Source of the DNA: Amaurobius ferox
Lineage: Eukaryota; Arthropoda; Arachnida; Araneae; Amaurobiidae
Reading direction: 5' to 3'
Assembly: GCA_951213105.1 (NCBI GenBank)
Contig: OX578136.1
Span: forward strand, 158,590,678 to 158,654,677
Length of the DNA: 64,000 nt
Under the pieces are notes generated by a model. That model saw nothing but the letters and a program-made list of their open reading frames with translations. It had not been told where the DNA came from and searched no databases. A program made the translations under genes and the position numbers. This document shows, one piece after another, positions 48,142-59,720 of the stretch (the first letter of the stretch is position 1; every line of letters begins with the position of its first letter).

Positions 48142-48488
48142 TAAATATTCTGTGGGCGGTGGGCGTCGCCGTTTTGTCGGTGGCGCGCGTTGCCTGGTTG
48201 GTCCCTTTGCGGGCGGGTCCCTGGCCTGCTGGTGGGGGTTTCGGTCGTCCTCGTCGGGGCACTTCTCCGGGACTGGTGGCGTCTGGGCTCGCCTGATGGG
48301 CGTTGGCCTGTTGTCCCCCTGGCGTCCTGGGCTGTTTGCTCGCTGCGTGGTGGGGTTCGGCGGTTTCCTCTGTCCGGTGGGGCGGGGTGGCCCGTGGACC
48401 TGGTTTGTGTTGGGGTGTACACCTTTTCCCGGCCGTGCTTAAAAACCCTTTAAGCCCCCGTTGGCAAGGGGCACGGTCTGGGTCGTGG
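47425..48488 (+). other. 3' region of the LINE with internal A-tract and GC-rich end
   Basis: About 680 bp of AT-rich sequence leads to an A run (about 48104-48129) and an AATAAATAAATAAAT series. About 340 bp of very GC-rich DNA follows, up to the target duplication. Near the end are two small hairpins, GCTTAAA/TTTAAGC with AACCC loop (about 48438-48456) and CCCC/GGGG (about 48457-48473). The GC-rich part ends without an A tail. Confidence 0.7.
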
Positions 48489-48522
48489 ATCCAAAGAGAC
48501 CGTACCCTCCTTCCCCTACCAC
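48489..48522 (+). repeat. Right 34-bp target site duplication of the LINE
   Basis: Identical to 40418-40451. The interrupted tRNA-like unit resumes immediately with AAACCTCTCGGAAGGAC. Confidence 0.9.
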
Positions 48523-49830
48523 AAACCTCTCGGAAGGACTTGCAGTCCCACACGTTTAACGTGATCGTACTCCGCGTGAACACGGCTGCAGTTTTGGCAA
48601 TGGCGGGAATCGAACCCGGGCCTACCGAGTGAAATTCCCGCGCGCTAACCACTGGGCTACCGTGCCATCCGCGACAATCTCCATAACTTTATTTTTATTC
48701 GGCAATTTTGGGAATCGAACCCGGGCCTACCAAGTGCAAATCCCGCGCACTAACCACTGGGGTACTTCACCCTCCGCGATATTCTTCATAACTTTCTTTT
48801 TATTCACCCAATTTAGACCGGAACCAAGTGGGAGAAGCATCCACAGGGACCGTACCCTTCTTCCCCTACCACCAACCTCTCGGAAGGACTTACAGACCCA
48901 CATGTTTAACGTGATCGTACTCCGCGTAAACACGGCGGCAATTTTGGGAATCGAACCCGGGCCTACCGAGTGCAATTTCCGCGCGCTAACCATTGGGCTA
49001 CTTTGCCCCACGCGACAATCTCCATAACTTTCTTTTTATTCATCCAATTTAGACCGTACCCTCCTTCCCCTACCACCAACTTCTCGGAAGGACTCACGGA
49101 CCCACATGTTTAACGTGCTCGTACTCCGCGTAAACACGGCGGCAATTTTGGGAATCGAACCCGGGCCTGGTAACTGGTTGGACGGCCAGGATGTGCCACC
49201 CAATTTAGACCGGAACCCAGTGGGGGAGGCATCCACAGGGAACGTACCCTCCTTCCCCTACCACCAACCTCTCGGAAAAACATACGGACCCATATGTTTA
49301 ACGTGATCGTACTCCATGTCAGTGGCGGAAATCGAACCCGGGCCTACCGCGTGCAATTCCCGCGCGCTAACCACTGGGCTACTTTGCCCTCCGCGACAAT
49401 CTCCATAACTTTCTTTTTATTCACCCAATTTAGACCGTACCCTCCTTCCCCTACCACCAACCTCTCGGAAGGACTCACGAACCCACATGTTTAACGTGAT
49501 CGTACTCTGCGTGAACGTGGCGTAAGTTTTGGCAGTGGCGGGAATCGAACCCGGGCCTACTGAGTGCAATTCCCGCGCGCTAACCACTGGGCTGCCGCGC
49601 CCTCCGCGACAATCTCCATAAATTTCTACATATTCACCCAATTTAGAAGGGAACCCAGTGGGGGAGGCATCCACAGGGGCCGTATCCTCCTTCCCCTACC
49701 ACCAACCTCTCGGAAGGACTTACGGACCCACATATTTAACGTGATCGTATTCCACGTAAACACGGCGGCAGTTTTGGCAGTGGCGGGAATCGAACCCGGG
49801 CCTACCGCTAACTTCCCGCGCGCTAATTTG
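48489..49830 (-). repeat. tRNA-like tandem units in copy 3, about six
   Basis: The same unit as at 38620-39280, repeated with deletions. Two copies (about 49045 and 49430) have lost the segment between CAATTTAGACCG and TACCCTCC, and another is a fusion at about 49170. B boxes (GGAATCGAACC on the plus strand) occur at about 48606, 48712, 48950, 49151, 49329, 49549 and 49785. The minus-strand A box AGCCCAGTGGTTAGCGCGCG is best kept at about 48640 and 49580. Plus- and minus-strand open frames here are repeat shadows. Confidence 0.78.
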
Positions 49831-50675
49831 CAATTTAAAATGACCATATGCTTAATTCCATCATCCTCATTCCATTGTTTCATTGTTCCATCATTTAAAA
49901 TACCCATAAAATTAAAATATCCATTTAAAATATCCAAAAGTTAAAATATACATTTAAAAAATCCAGATCGTCCCATCATTTAAAATATAAATATAATAAT
50001 TTATATAGAGCAAAGGAGCTCTATTCAGAACCGTGACGTCACCTCCACCTTGACGTCCCCACCCACCACCTTCCCTGCTTCAGCGGGGGAGAAACGAAGG
50101 GGCACGCCGAGCGGAACGCCGAGAAATTTAAAATCATGACGTCTTTAAAATTGCGATCCTGAAGGCAATTTTCATTATTTCTGGACCAGCTTAGACTTGT
50201 AAGAATGCCAGATATTTCAGCTTTCTAAAAATGTAAATTATTAGTCGAAATTATGAGTACTTTTTACTATGCGAGAATTTAAAAACCAAAAATCGTTTTT
50301 TTGAGCCAAAAGTGACTTTTGTTTTAAAATCTTTAAAAAATATTAGAAATCAAAATGGAGATTTGAAATTGATATATTTTTACTCGCAATTGTCTGCTCT
50401 TTCCGCTGGTGTGAGTTGTTTTTTTCTACGACGTCTGGATCGTGGAGAAAAAAGGGCAAAAAGGGCAAAAAAAGGTCGAAATCGCATAAAACATTAAATA
50501 AATAAAAAAATAATTAGAATTTTGAAAATCGGTTTTCACGTGTCCCCTTCCCTCCCCCCCAGGTCTCCGATTGCCAAATTTCGTAGCTCTCCGACGCGCG
50601 GTCGCGAAACGTATAGTGTATAAGACAGACACACAGACACACACACACACAGACATTGCCTTTTATTATTTAAGA

Positions 50676-51679
50676 AGATAGGGAGAAAAACAAATTCAAT
50701 TAAATTCTGACTCTTGCTATTTCCTCCAGAAAGAAAAAAGAGTTATATTATATAATAAATATATTTTCAAGAGTTTAATTATTTTATATATAAGAGAGGT
50801 TTCATATTTTAAAGTAAATATGGTAGATAACAATATTTCAAATTTTTAAATAAAAATTATTATAGTATTGTGATGAATGAAATGCTGCTTTTATATAGAA
50901 GCGATTTATATTTCGATGACGTCATTTGAATAAAGTTCATTTGTTTTCGATGAAGTTTTCAAATATAATAAATTATTGCAGTATTAGGATAATTTTAAAA
51001 ATATTACCGAGGAATGTATCGCATTTTAGAGATGTTTATACCAGGCAATTTATATTTCAATGCCGCCATTTGAATGTCGTTCATTTTCTTCGATGAAGTT
51101 TTCAAATATAATAAATTAATGTAGTATTGTGATAATTTTAAAAATATTTTCGAGTAATGTATCGCATTTTAGAGATGTTTATATAAAATTGCATTGAAGT
51201 TGGAAAGTGTTTCATAATCAATGCTTTATGCATTATTGATCTTTCTTGTTATTATATTGCCTAAGTGCTTCAGTCCAAAGCACCCTCATGTACAAAAAAT
51301 ATCACCATGGCAAACAAGCACATGAATATCCCCTTACGCAAGTTTCGGTTATCATGTGTAAATGGGCAGGTCATTCTAGATATTCGTCAACAAAGCACTG
51401 ATACTAGAATTTTCCTCTGAACTATCTGGATAAAAGTTACGGCAAACTGAAATATTCTATATAATGATGGAATTTATTACCCCAACAGTACTTTATCAGA
51501 AATTTCGTCAACTTTTGCAATTTGCACTCAGCTGGTTCAAATATCCATGAGTGTCAGTTGATGACGTTTGCATGTGTTAATTTCTTCTTTAAGTTAGTTG
51601 TGCAACAAAATGTCCAGGGACTGTTTAAAACATAAATCAGAAAGTAAATTTTTAAAAGTTCGTGAAATCCAGAGAAAGT
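50676..51679. other. AT-rich flank of the Helitron array, with a family D copy
   Basis: No gene. The family D repeat at 50850-51255 is the inverted counterpart of 32700-33060. The rest (51256-51679) is anonymous. Confidence 0.5.
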
Positions 51680-52468
51680 AAAAAATCTGATGTGAGCAGC
51701 ATATGACTTTCCCTGCAGAATCAAATTCATTTTTTCTTTATTTCTTTAATAATTCTTAAATTGAGTTTAATTGCACAAAATAACACTAAATTTGCATTTT
51801 TAATTCAATTTCTGTTTTTATTTGATAATTGGGCATTTTTCTAAAAGTGGCATAACTAAATGCGAAAATTGTCAAATATCTCGAGAACGGTTAGTCCTAT
51901 AGTAATAGAGTTGTTCTTATTCTTTTCCTCATCAAAAATTACGTATAAAACAAGCAATTAATTGATATATTTGAACATACGTAGTTTTTTTTTTAGATTT
52001 TGACGATTTTTGAAGACCATTTCGTAAAAAAAGGCAGGTTGTTCTTTTCCGAATAATACCAAAATCTAATCAGTATCAGAGTATCCCACAAATAACTTAT
52101 CTACGAAATTTTGTGAAATTTGGTCAATTACTATTTTAGCTAGAATGGATGCATGATACTTTTACGGGCCATTTCGCAAAAAAAGGCGGGTTCTATTTTT
52201 ACGAATCATACCAAAAACTAATCAACACCAGGGTCATACCCAAGTGTGACCCTTACTTACCAAATTTTATGAAAGTTGGTCCATAAGTTATTGAGTTAGA
52301 GTGGATACATACATTACACAGACACACACACAGACGTCACGCTAAAAATAGTTTTTCGTATTCTAGAGGTCTCGAAACATGTAGATCCGTCGAAAACTCG
52401 AGTTGCGATTTTCGATATGATTCCAATACTTCCCCTATACATTACCAAGTATTGCAGGGAAAGTAAAA
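51680..52468 (-). repeat. Family A repeat, complete copy A6
   Basis: Starts AAAAATCTGATGTGAGCAGC, then ACTTTCCCTGCAG, and ends in the terminal hairpin whose last arm is TTGCAGGGAAAGT at about 52452-52464. The internal order (two TAATCAG-type blocks, CA/CAGACA simple repeat, CGAAAACTCGAGTTGCGATT segment) mirrors A3-A5. Confidence 0.8.
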
Positions 52469-52991
52469 AGCAGTGCCATGCTATCATTATTATTAAAAAC
52501 ACCCAATTAAATACATTTATCTTTCAGTTACTTTCGCTATTCTATTATTTTTTCAACACCCAGATTGACACCCATCACCCGAAAGTTTGGAGCAACAATA
52601 TGGACGACCAAAAATAGACTCCCTCTCAGCCCTCAGAAAGCCAAAGAGGTACCCCAACTCACTGGGTTATCGTTTATTGAAATTTAGAGCGTTACAGTTA
52701 AAGATATATATTTCCAGAAACAGACAATACTGGTCTATCCATTGTTTCAATTCTAAATTTAACGGTAGACAAAATTTATTAATAGAATATAAGAAAAATT
52801 GCTCTATTTTTGTTAAATTTTATTTGCGGTCACGCACTTTATAAAGTTCAAATGACCAGGAGCAAATAATGGCGGTATATCAAGGGTTGACTTATACCAA
52901 CCTAAATGGTAATTATCTACAACGGGACAGAACCTAACGGAACCAGATTTTTGATCCCCCTCCCCCTCTGGAGTCGTAGAAAATGGGTTTC
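52469..52991. other. Anonymous DNA between A6 and A7
   Basis: An 85-codon forward frame (52587-52844) shows no motif; not considered a gene. Confidence 0.35.
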
Positions 52992-53889
52992 TTTTTACTT
53001 TCCCTGCAATGCATTTGTAATGTGTAGGGAAAGTATTGGAATCATGCCGAAAATCGCAACTCGAGTTTTCGACGGATGTACAAGTTTCGGGACCTCGAGA
53101 ACACGAAAACACTATTTTTAGCGTGACGTCTGTGTGTCTGTCTGTGCAATGTATGTATCCACTCTAACTCAAAAACTAATTGATAGAATTTCATAAGATT
53201 TAGTAGGTTGTGTGTGACCCTGGTGCTGATTAGTTTTTAGTACGATTCGGGAAAAAACAACCCGCTTTTTTTGCGAAATGACAGCAAAAATTGCCTGTAT
53301 TCACTCTAGCTTAAGAACTAATAGATCAAATTTCACAAAATTTGGTAGATAAGTCACTTGTGGGTCGCCCTGGTGTTGATTAGATTTTGGTACGATTCGG
53401 GAAAAAGTAACCTGCCTTTTTTGCGAAATGCCCCGCAAAATCGTCAAAATCTAAAATAAAGTGCTATGTATGCTCAAATACATCAATTAAAAGCTTGTTT
53501 TATACATAAATTTTAACAATGCATAGAATAAGACCAACCCCATTACACTAGGACTAGTCGTTCTCGAGGTTTTAGTTTTTTCGCATTTACGCTGCGGCAC
53601 CGTTGAAAAAACGTCAAGATACCAAGTGAGAACGAAAATTGAATTAAAAATGCCAACTGAGTGTCATTTTAAATACTTATGGGCGTTGTTTTGTGCAATT
53701 AAACCGCTGTGAAAGCAGTTCTCGGGATATTTTAGTTTTTTTCGCGTTTATGCTATGCCGATTTTGAGTCCATTATTTATGCGTGTTATTTGATGCAATT
53801 AAGTTAAATTTAAAGAATTATTAATGAAATAAAGAGACAATGAGTTTGAGTCTGCATGGAAAGTCATGTGCTGCCCACATCAGATTTTT
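52992..53889 (+). repeat. Family A repeat, copy A7
   Basis: Begins with the hairpin (ACTTTCCCTGCA at 52997) and ends with TGCATGGAAAGTCATGTGCT and the CAGATTTTT tract at 53889. It contains an internal duplication of the segment with TTCTCGAGGTTTTAGTTTTT (53565 and again about 53720). Confidence 0.8.
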
Positions 53890-55401
53890 AAAAGTCGGTC
53901 CAGGCCCTTGAAAACCCCCCTCCTCCCCCGCTTACATAGAAGATTGTATCCTTGGACACCTATAATATTGGTAATGCGACAGAACCTAACAGACAATGAT
54001 TTTTGATTTCGTCCTCGTATGAAATAGAGTAGTCAAAAAGTATTTCCTAATACACCAGAAGCCCCTCCCCTTTCGTAAGCTAGAAGACTAAATATTTTTA
54101 TACTTATCGTATTACTCACGATATGGAACCTAAATGAGTCTATTTTGAGGTGTCTTTTTAGAGTGCCATACACTGTTAGGCAAAATAAAACTTACTATTA
54201 GAAGTTGCAACTTGATTTTTTTTAAATTGTTAATTTTCCTGTCTTTGATAGGCTTCAACTCTAGCACTAACTAAATTTAATAATAAAGATATTTTACAAA
54301 GTTTTGCAGCAGCCACAATATAAAATACATATTTTTATTTCAGCAAATAAGTTTAACTTTTAACTAGATAATAGTTTCTTATCAACAAGCTTTTGCGATG
54401 CATTCCTTTTTCCCGGAAGGCTAAACTAAACTTTTAAACATGATATCATTAAATTTTATATGATGAGCTGTTTAATTAGATGGGAAAAATCACTTTTTTG
54501 GCTTTGTGGATAAAATTTTTAAATTCTCTATCTCGGTTCTTGTCTCCACGAAATAAAGAAAACTCTTCTTTAAAATGTAAGGTTAATCGTATGCTATGAC
54601 CCTGTGGGTTTATTCGTTAGCCCCTGAAAAACATTTTAATTGGTTTATAGTAACCAATATAACATGCTGTAGAAAATAAAGTACAAGTATCCTTCCCATG
54701 GTATACCCATGTCGTGGTTACTACAACATTGACCGCTATAATAGACCAAGAGCGCACATTTAGGTAGACGTCTACAAATGATTAAATATTTCTTCTGTCT
54801 TGTGCACAGCCCTTGCGTTCAGTACGACGGTGGCCCAAAACAAGGAGTAATTTTGGCAATAATTACGTCATCATTTAATAATAAAATGAGGTGCCAAAAT
54901 ATTAAGCACATTATTCTGAGTATAAGAATATCAAATCTGGCACAATATTCCGGTGGAAAACCCAAACCAGATTAAATTTGATGAAAGTCACCAAATCTGA
55001 ATTTCAAGGCAAACAGAATCAACAGTTTATCACCCAATGATATGGAAGTATATGATTTTATCTGATGTAGATGACATTCATATCTTAGATTATAATCTTT
55101 GATTAAAATTTAGATTAAATATCTCAGGTGACATTATATTTAATCTAACTAAAATTTAAGTGTCAAAATTAAATTTGACCAAGTGGAAACCAGTCATAAA
55201 TGACCAAGATTTTAAATAGTTAGATCCGGTGCCAAAATTTTATACACATCACTGAATATCCAGTTTTCGTAATGAAAACTAATAAATGCCACAAGCTGGT
55301 ATATGTTATTAAAAATTAATGCCATATGTAAATACATTTCTCTTTATTTTATTATTTCCATATATATTCATAATTAAAACATTTTAACTGATAAACTATT
55401 A
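53890..55401. other. Anonymous AT-rich DNA
   Basis: No gene or recognised element. A short run of loosely repeated AAATTTGA/TAAATTTGG words occurs at 54960-55260. Confidence 0.35.
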
Positions 55402-56317
55402 GTTTTTACTTTCCTTATATACATAATGTATAAGGAAAGTATTGTGACGGGGTCGAAAATTCGAATTCCAGTTTTCGACGGGAGCAATTCGTGAGCATAC
55501 CTGCTCACGAATCAAACATTTTTGAAATGATGTCTGTGTGTGTGTGTGTGTGAGTCTGTAGAGACGATATCTCACGAATGAATGGAGCGATTCGAATAAA
55601 ATTTGGTACAAAAATCACAATCCGTGAATACTGGAAGCCTATTGTTTTAAAATACAATCGAATGTTCAGAACAACCCTAAATTTTCGAGTGAAATTTTAA
55701 ATAAATTTAAAAAAAATTAAAACCTTTAATAAAGTTACGCAAATAGGCATTTCTTATGTAATTTTTCCTTAGAAATGATTGCCATAAACTTTAGAACGCT
55801 AGCGCAAACCATTCTCGAGATATTGCACATTTTTTAAATAAATTCATCAAAAAATCCAATAAAGTAAAAAAATATATTAACTATTAAAAGACATGTTCAC
55901 TTTTCATATGTAATATCATGCGATAAATTTGGTGACATCATTCTCGTGGATCTAACTCGTTCCATTCACGAGAAAAGATACTGTGAGTAATACATTTGCA
56001 TTTGAACGTCAATAGTCATTTATCTGCTGTAAGAATAACTTATTTCTACGTCCATAACGCTTGGCGAGATTTTGGCGACATTTTTAAATGTTGCCAAATT
56101 AACGAAAATGTCGCCAAATGGATTAAAAGGATGCTAAAGAAAAAAGGGACGCAATGAAAATGACGCAATTAAGGGACTCAATGAAAATGACGATTAATTG
56201 TCGAAAATTCAATATTTTGGAAAGAATATAAGAATAACATTTTTTTAAACTGTAAAAGAAGTAAATTCATTGCATTATATAAGGAAAGTCATGTGCTGCC
56301 TACATAAGATTTTTTTT
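55402..56317 (-). repeat. Family B repeat, complete copy B2
   Basis: Left end: hairpin ACTTTCCTTATATACATAAT then GTATAAGGAAAGT (55408-55440). Right end: ATTATATAAGGAAAGT (56274-56289), then CATGTGCTGCCTACATAAG. In between are a (TG)n repeat (about 55531-55552), a TGGAGCGATTCGAATAAAAT block, and the GCCAAAT/TTGGCGACA block (about 56060-56120). The outer ACTTTCCTTATATA and ATTATATAAGGAAAGT are inverted partners. Confidence 0.8.
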
Positions 56318-56529
56318 GTTTGTTTTTGTTGAAGGAAGGGATAAGACTTGACTAATGGCACTAATAAACGTTTCTTTATAAGTATTTGAGGAGTTCTAAG
56401 GAAAATTTGGTCATGTTTAGTATTTTTCCATACTTTATAAATTGTTGTGTTCCATTAACCCTTTCTATCCAATTAACTAAGAGGTAAATAATCTTAATAT
56501 TAGGCAACATTGAATGTGATAAAATTTTG

Positions 56530-57155
56530 CCGAATTATGCCTCGAAAATAGAATCGGTTAGATTTAATATTTTGATGTTGAGAATAGCTGCGGGATCTGG
56601 ACAGAGCTGTTTGGTCTCCTCTGTTGCTCGACCTAATCAGAACAGCATCAGGCTGACTGTAATAATACCACTCATATGGAGGAGCCGCTTTCTAAGAAGT
56701 GTTGATTTCAAATTTGACCTGGGAGGCAATTTTCGTAAAAGAAAGGTCGCCTCTATCTGGAGGTTCTTCAAAGCTATCCTCCTTAGACAATCTTTCCAAA
56801 ATTGTGTTGCCATATATATCTACGTGTGACGGTATCCATTGGAAATATATCTTATAATGAGCACTCAAACTTTTCAATTTCTGGACAATATATGCAGTTA
56901 TATGGTCACCATGTCTCCACCACTCAGACAGGTACTGCAAAGAGCTGCGGCTATCACATAATACCCAGATGACTTTGTCAAGTTCTGAAGACACACATTA
57001 ATTCAGAGCCTCATCTATAGCTATCAGTTCTGCTGGGAAAACTATGCAGTAGTTAGAATTTTTTTTGTTAAGTCTTATGTATCTCTCCTGCTTGATAAAC
57101 ACTCCGCTACCAGATATAGCACCATCGCCCCTACTACCATCATTATATGTAGCAC
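56530..57155 (-). pseudogene. LINE RNase H domain fragment
   Basis: Minus strand from about 57155: DGSRGDGAISGSGVFI (first Asp), FPAELIAIDEALN (Glu) followed by a stop, LCDSRSSLQYLSEWW (second Asp) and FQWIPSHVDIYGN, where the last Asp region has decayed (ILERLSKED). This is the RNase H part of an arthropod LINE-type polyprotein, distinct from the large element at 40-48 kb. No RT is attached, so it is a 5'-truncated fragment. Its C-terminal continuation (TVSLMLF, then RSSN-like residues) can be followed with frame changes to about 56530. It lies between the ends of two family B copies. Confidence 0.75.
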
Positions 57156-57158
57156 ATG

Positions 57159-57899
57159 ACTTTCCTTATATAATGCAATGAAATTAATCCTTTTACAGTA
57201 AAAAAAATCTGATGTAGGCAACACATGATTTTTTCTTATATAATGCAATGAATTTACTGCTTTAACAGTAAAAACAATAGGATAATCTTATAGTAGATAC
57301 TTATATTCTTTCCAAGATATTGAATTTTAGTCAATAAGTCGTCATTTTCATTGATTTAGCCTCATTTTTATCCATTTGACGAGATTTTCGTTAATTTAAT
57401 AACATTTAAACAAGTCGCCAAGTTGGCGGCATTTCACAAAATTCGTCGCTCAAATCTCGCCAAGCGTACGGACAGAGAAATAAGTTATTCTTACAGCTTA
57501 TAAATGAGTATTTGCGTTCAAATAGAAAAGTATTACTCAAAGTATCTTCTTACTTTCCTTATATACAATAATGTATAAGGAAAGTATTGTAAAGGGGGTC
57601 AAAACTTCGAATTCGAGTTTTCTAATATTCACTATATACATTCGATTGCGCATAAAAACAATAGGCTTCCATTATTCACGGAGTATAATTTTTGTACCAA
57701 ATTTCGTTCGAATCGGTCCATTCGTTTGTCAGTTATCGTCTCCACAGTCTCACTGACACACACACACACACACACAGAAATCACCAAAAAAATGTTCGAT
57801 TTGTGAACAGGGATCCTTGAAACGTGATCTCCCGTCGAAAACTCATTCGAATTTTCGACCCCGTCACAATACTTTCCTTATACATTATATAAGGAAAGT
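57159..57899 (+). repeat. Family B repeat, mosaic copy B3
   Basis: The start ACTTTCCTTATATAATGCAA (57159) is repeated in diverged form at 57225. The 3' hairpin ACTTTCCTTATACATTATAT then AAGGAAAGT ends at 57899. A hairpin end in the opposite orientation (57550-57585) is spliced into the middle, so this copy is a recombinant of two. Confidence 0.7.
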
Positions 57900-59490
57900 A
57901 ATAATATATAAGATTCAAGGTACTGTGTTTTTAATGTTGGATTGTATATTTGGCGATGTTCCGGATGACAATATGTAAAATTATTTCAAAGTACCCAATT
58001 AACTTATATTTCGCGCAACTCTAAACAAACAATTATCAATATGGATAGCATAATAAGATATAGTTCATATATTAAAATATTTTAATAATTCATTCATTCA
58101 TTAGGCGTCATTTTCAATAATTTAGAGCCATTTTTGAAATTTTGATGATATTTTCGTCAATCTGGGATGGCATTTCGCAAAATTGGCTGTACATCGCTAG
58201 ATTATTCGCCAAATTCGCCAAATGCATCAGCAAGTGTTACAGACAAACGGAGAGAAAATTATTTCTTATATACTAAAAGGTATGTCCGTAATTTGACAGA
58301 AATCAGAATTTGCGAAACATTACTTCCCATTTGGCGTCATTTAAATCAATTTGGCGACATTTTGGTCACTTTGGCAATATTTAAAATAGTTGCCAAGTTG
58401 GTGAAATCTTGCTAAATTTCTCGCCATGCGTTACGGATGGACGGACTGAGAAATGGGTTATTCTTATTGTCTACTTATGTTCTTATGCTCTTTCCAAGAA
58501 ATTGAACTCAATTAGTCGTCATTTCATTGATTTAGTGACGGTTTCATCAATTTGGCAAATTTTTATCATTTACCTGATATTTTCATCAATTTGGCAACAT
58601 TTAAAAAGTCAGCAAGATGGAGATATTCCCACAAATTCGTCACCAAAATTTTGCCAAACTTCACTGTCTGAAAAATAGGTTCTAATTATTTCTAAGATAT
58701 TGAATTTTCGATAATTAGTCGTAATTTTCATTGATTTAGCGTCATTTTTATCAATTTGGTAACATTTTCGTTAATTTGGCAACATGTAAAGAGACGGTCG
58801 CCAAAATCTCGCCAAACGTTATGGACGGAAAAAAAAGTTATTCTTATAGGAGATAAGTGGCTATTGGCGTTCAAATACAAAAATATTACCAAAGTATCTT
58901 TACTTATGAATGGAACTAGCTAGATTCACGAGAATGATGTCATTACATATGAAATACATATGAAAATACATATGATATTACATATGAAAAATGAACATAT
59001 TTTACAATTATTTATATTTTTTTTATTTTATGTGTTCTTTTAATACATTTATATGAAAAATGTGCAATATCACAAAAACGGTTCATGCTAGCGTTCTAAA
59101 ATTTATTTCAATCGTTTTTTAAGAAAAAATTACATAATATTTGAGTAACTTCATTAAAGGTTTTGATTTTTTGCTGATTTTTTCAAAATGTCACTCGAAA
59201 ATTCAGGGGGGTTCTAAACATTCGTTTGTGTTTAAAAACAATAGGCTTCGTTCAGTATTCACGTATTGTAATTTTTGTTCAAATTTAGTTCGAATCTCTT
59301 GATTCGTTCGTGATATATCGTCTCCACAGATTCACTGACATACACTTACACACAGACATCATCCCAAAAACGTTTGATTCGTATTCAGGGATGCTTGAAA
59401 CGTGCTATCCCATCAAAAACTCGACTTCGAATTTCCGACCCCGTAACAATACTATCATTATACATTATACTATGTATAAAGAAAGTGAAA
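57900..59490 (+). repeat. Family B repeat, copy B4 with fourfold internal block
   Basis: Contains four tandem GGCGACATT/CGCCAA blocks at about 58080-58260, 58262-58480, 58480-58690 and 58690-58860. Then follow the standard 3' half with (CA)n at about 59340 and a degraded hairpin ending near 59487. It begins with GGTACTGTGTTTTTAATG-type sequence that also occurs in B1 at about 820. Confidence 0.7.
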
Positions 59491-59607
59491 ATATCAGTGC
59501 TGAATGTATCGCATTTTAGAGATGTTTAAATAAAATAGTGAAACGTGTTTCATAATCAATGCTTTATGCATGATTGATTTTTCTTGTTATCTTTACAGTT
59601 TAGATAT

Positions 59608-59689
59608 AAAAAATCTGATGTGGACAGCACATGACTTTCCATGCAGACTTATATTCACTTCTCTTTATCTATATAAATAAAATTCAAAA

Positions 59690-59720
<31 letters not shown>

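Larger units (their letters stand above)
40452..48488 (+). mobile_element. Near full-length non-LTR retrotransposon (I/R1-group, with RNase H)
   Basis: An 8037-bp insertion is exactly delimited by a 34-bp target duplication. It has a leader of about 1.65 kb, an ORF1 with coiled coil and zinc knuckles, and an ORF2 with APE endonuclease, RT and RNase H, overlapping ORF1 by 11 nt. A 3' region of about 1.06 kb follows. RNase H after RT together with CCHC knuckles in ORF1 places it in the I/R1/LOA-like part of the LINE tree; I cannot name the clade. One frameshift in each ORF is the only clear damage, so the insertion is fairly young. Confidence 0.88.
40267..50675 (-). mobile_element. Helitron-like array, copy 3, split by a LINE
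   Basis: The CTAG end lies at 40267-40270, immediately after copy 2. The TCTTAAATAATAAAAGG end lies at 50675 (or 50678, where an A precedes a TC). The body is interrupted at 40451 by the 8-kb LINE and resumes at 48489. Without the LINE and the duplicated target it is about 2.34 kb. The stretch 50030-50660 is nearly identical to 39600-40260 of copy 2, which indicates recent duplication. Confidence 0.7.

Noticed and set aside
48069..48652. Arg/Pro-rich minus-strand open frames over the GC-rich segment
   Set aside because: High GC leaves few stops; they run into the repeat units and have no domain.
52587..52844. 85-residue forward open frame between repeats A6 and A7
   Set aside because: No motif and no context; probable chance frame.
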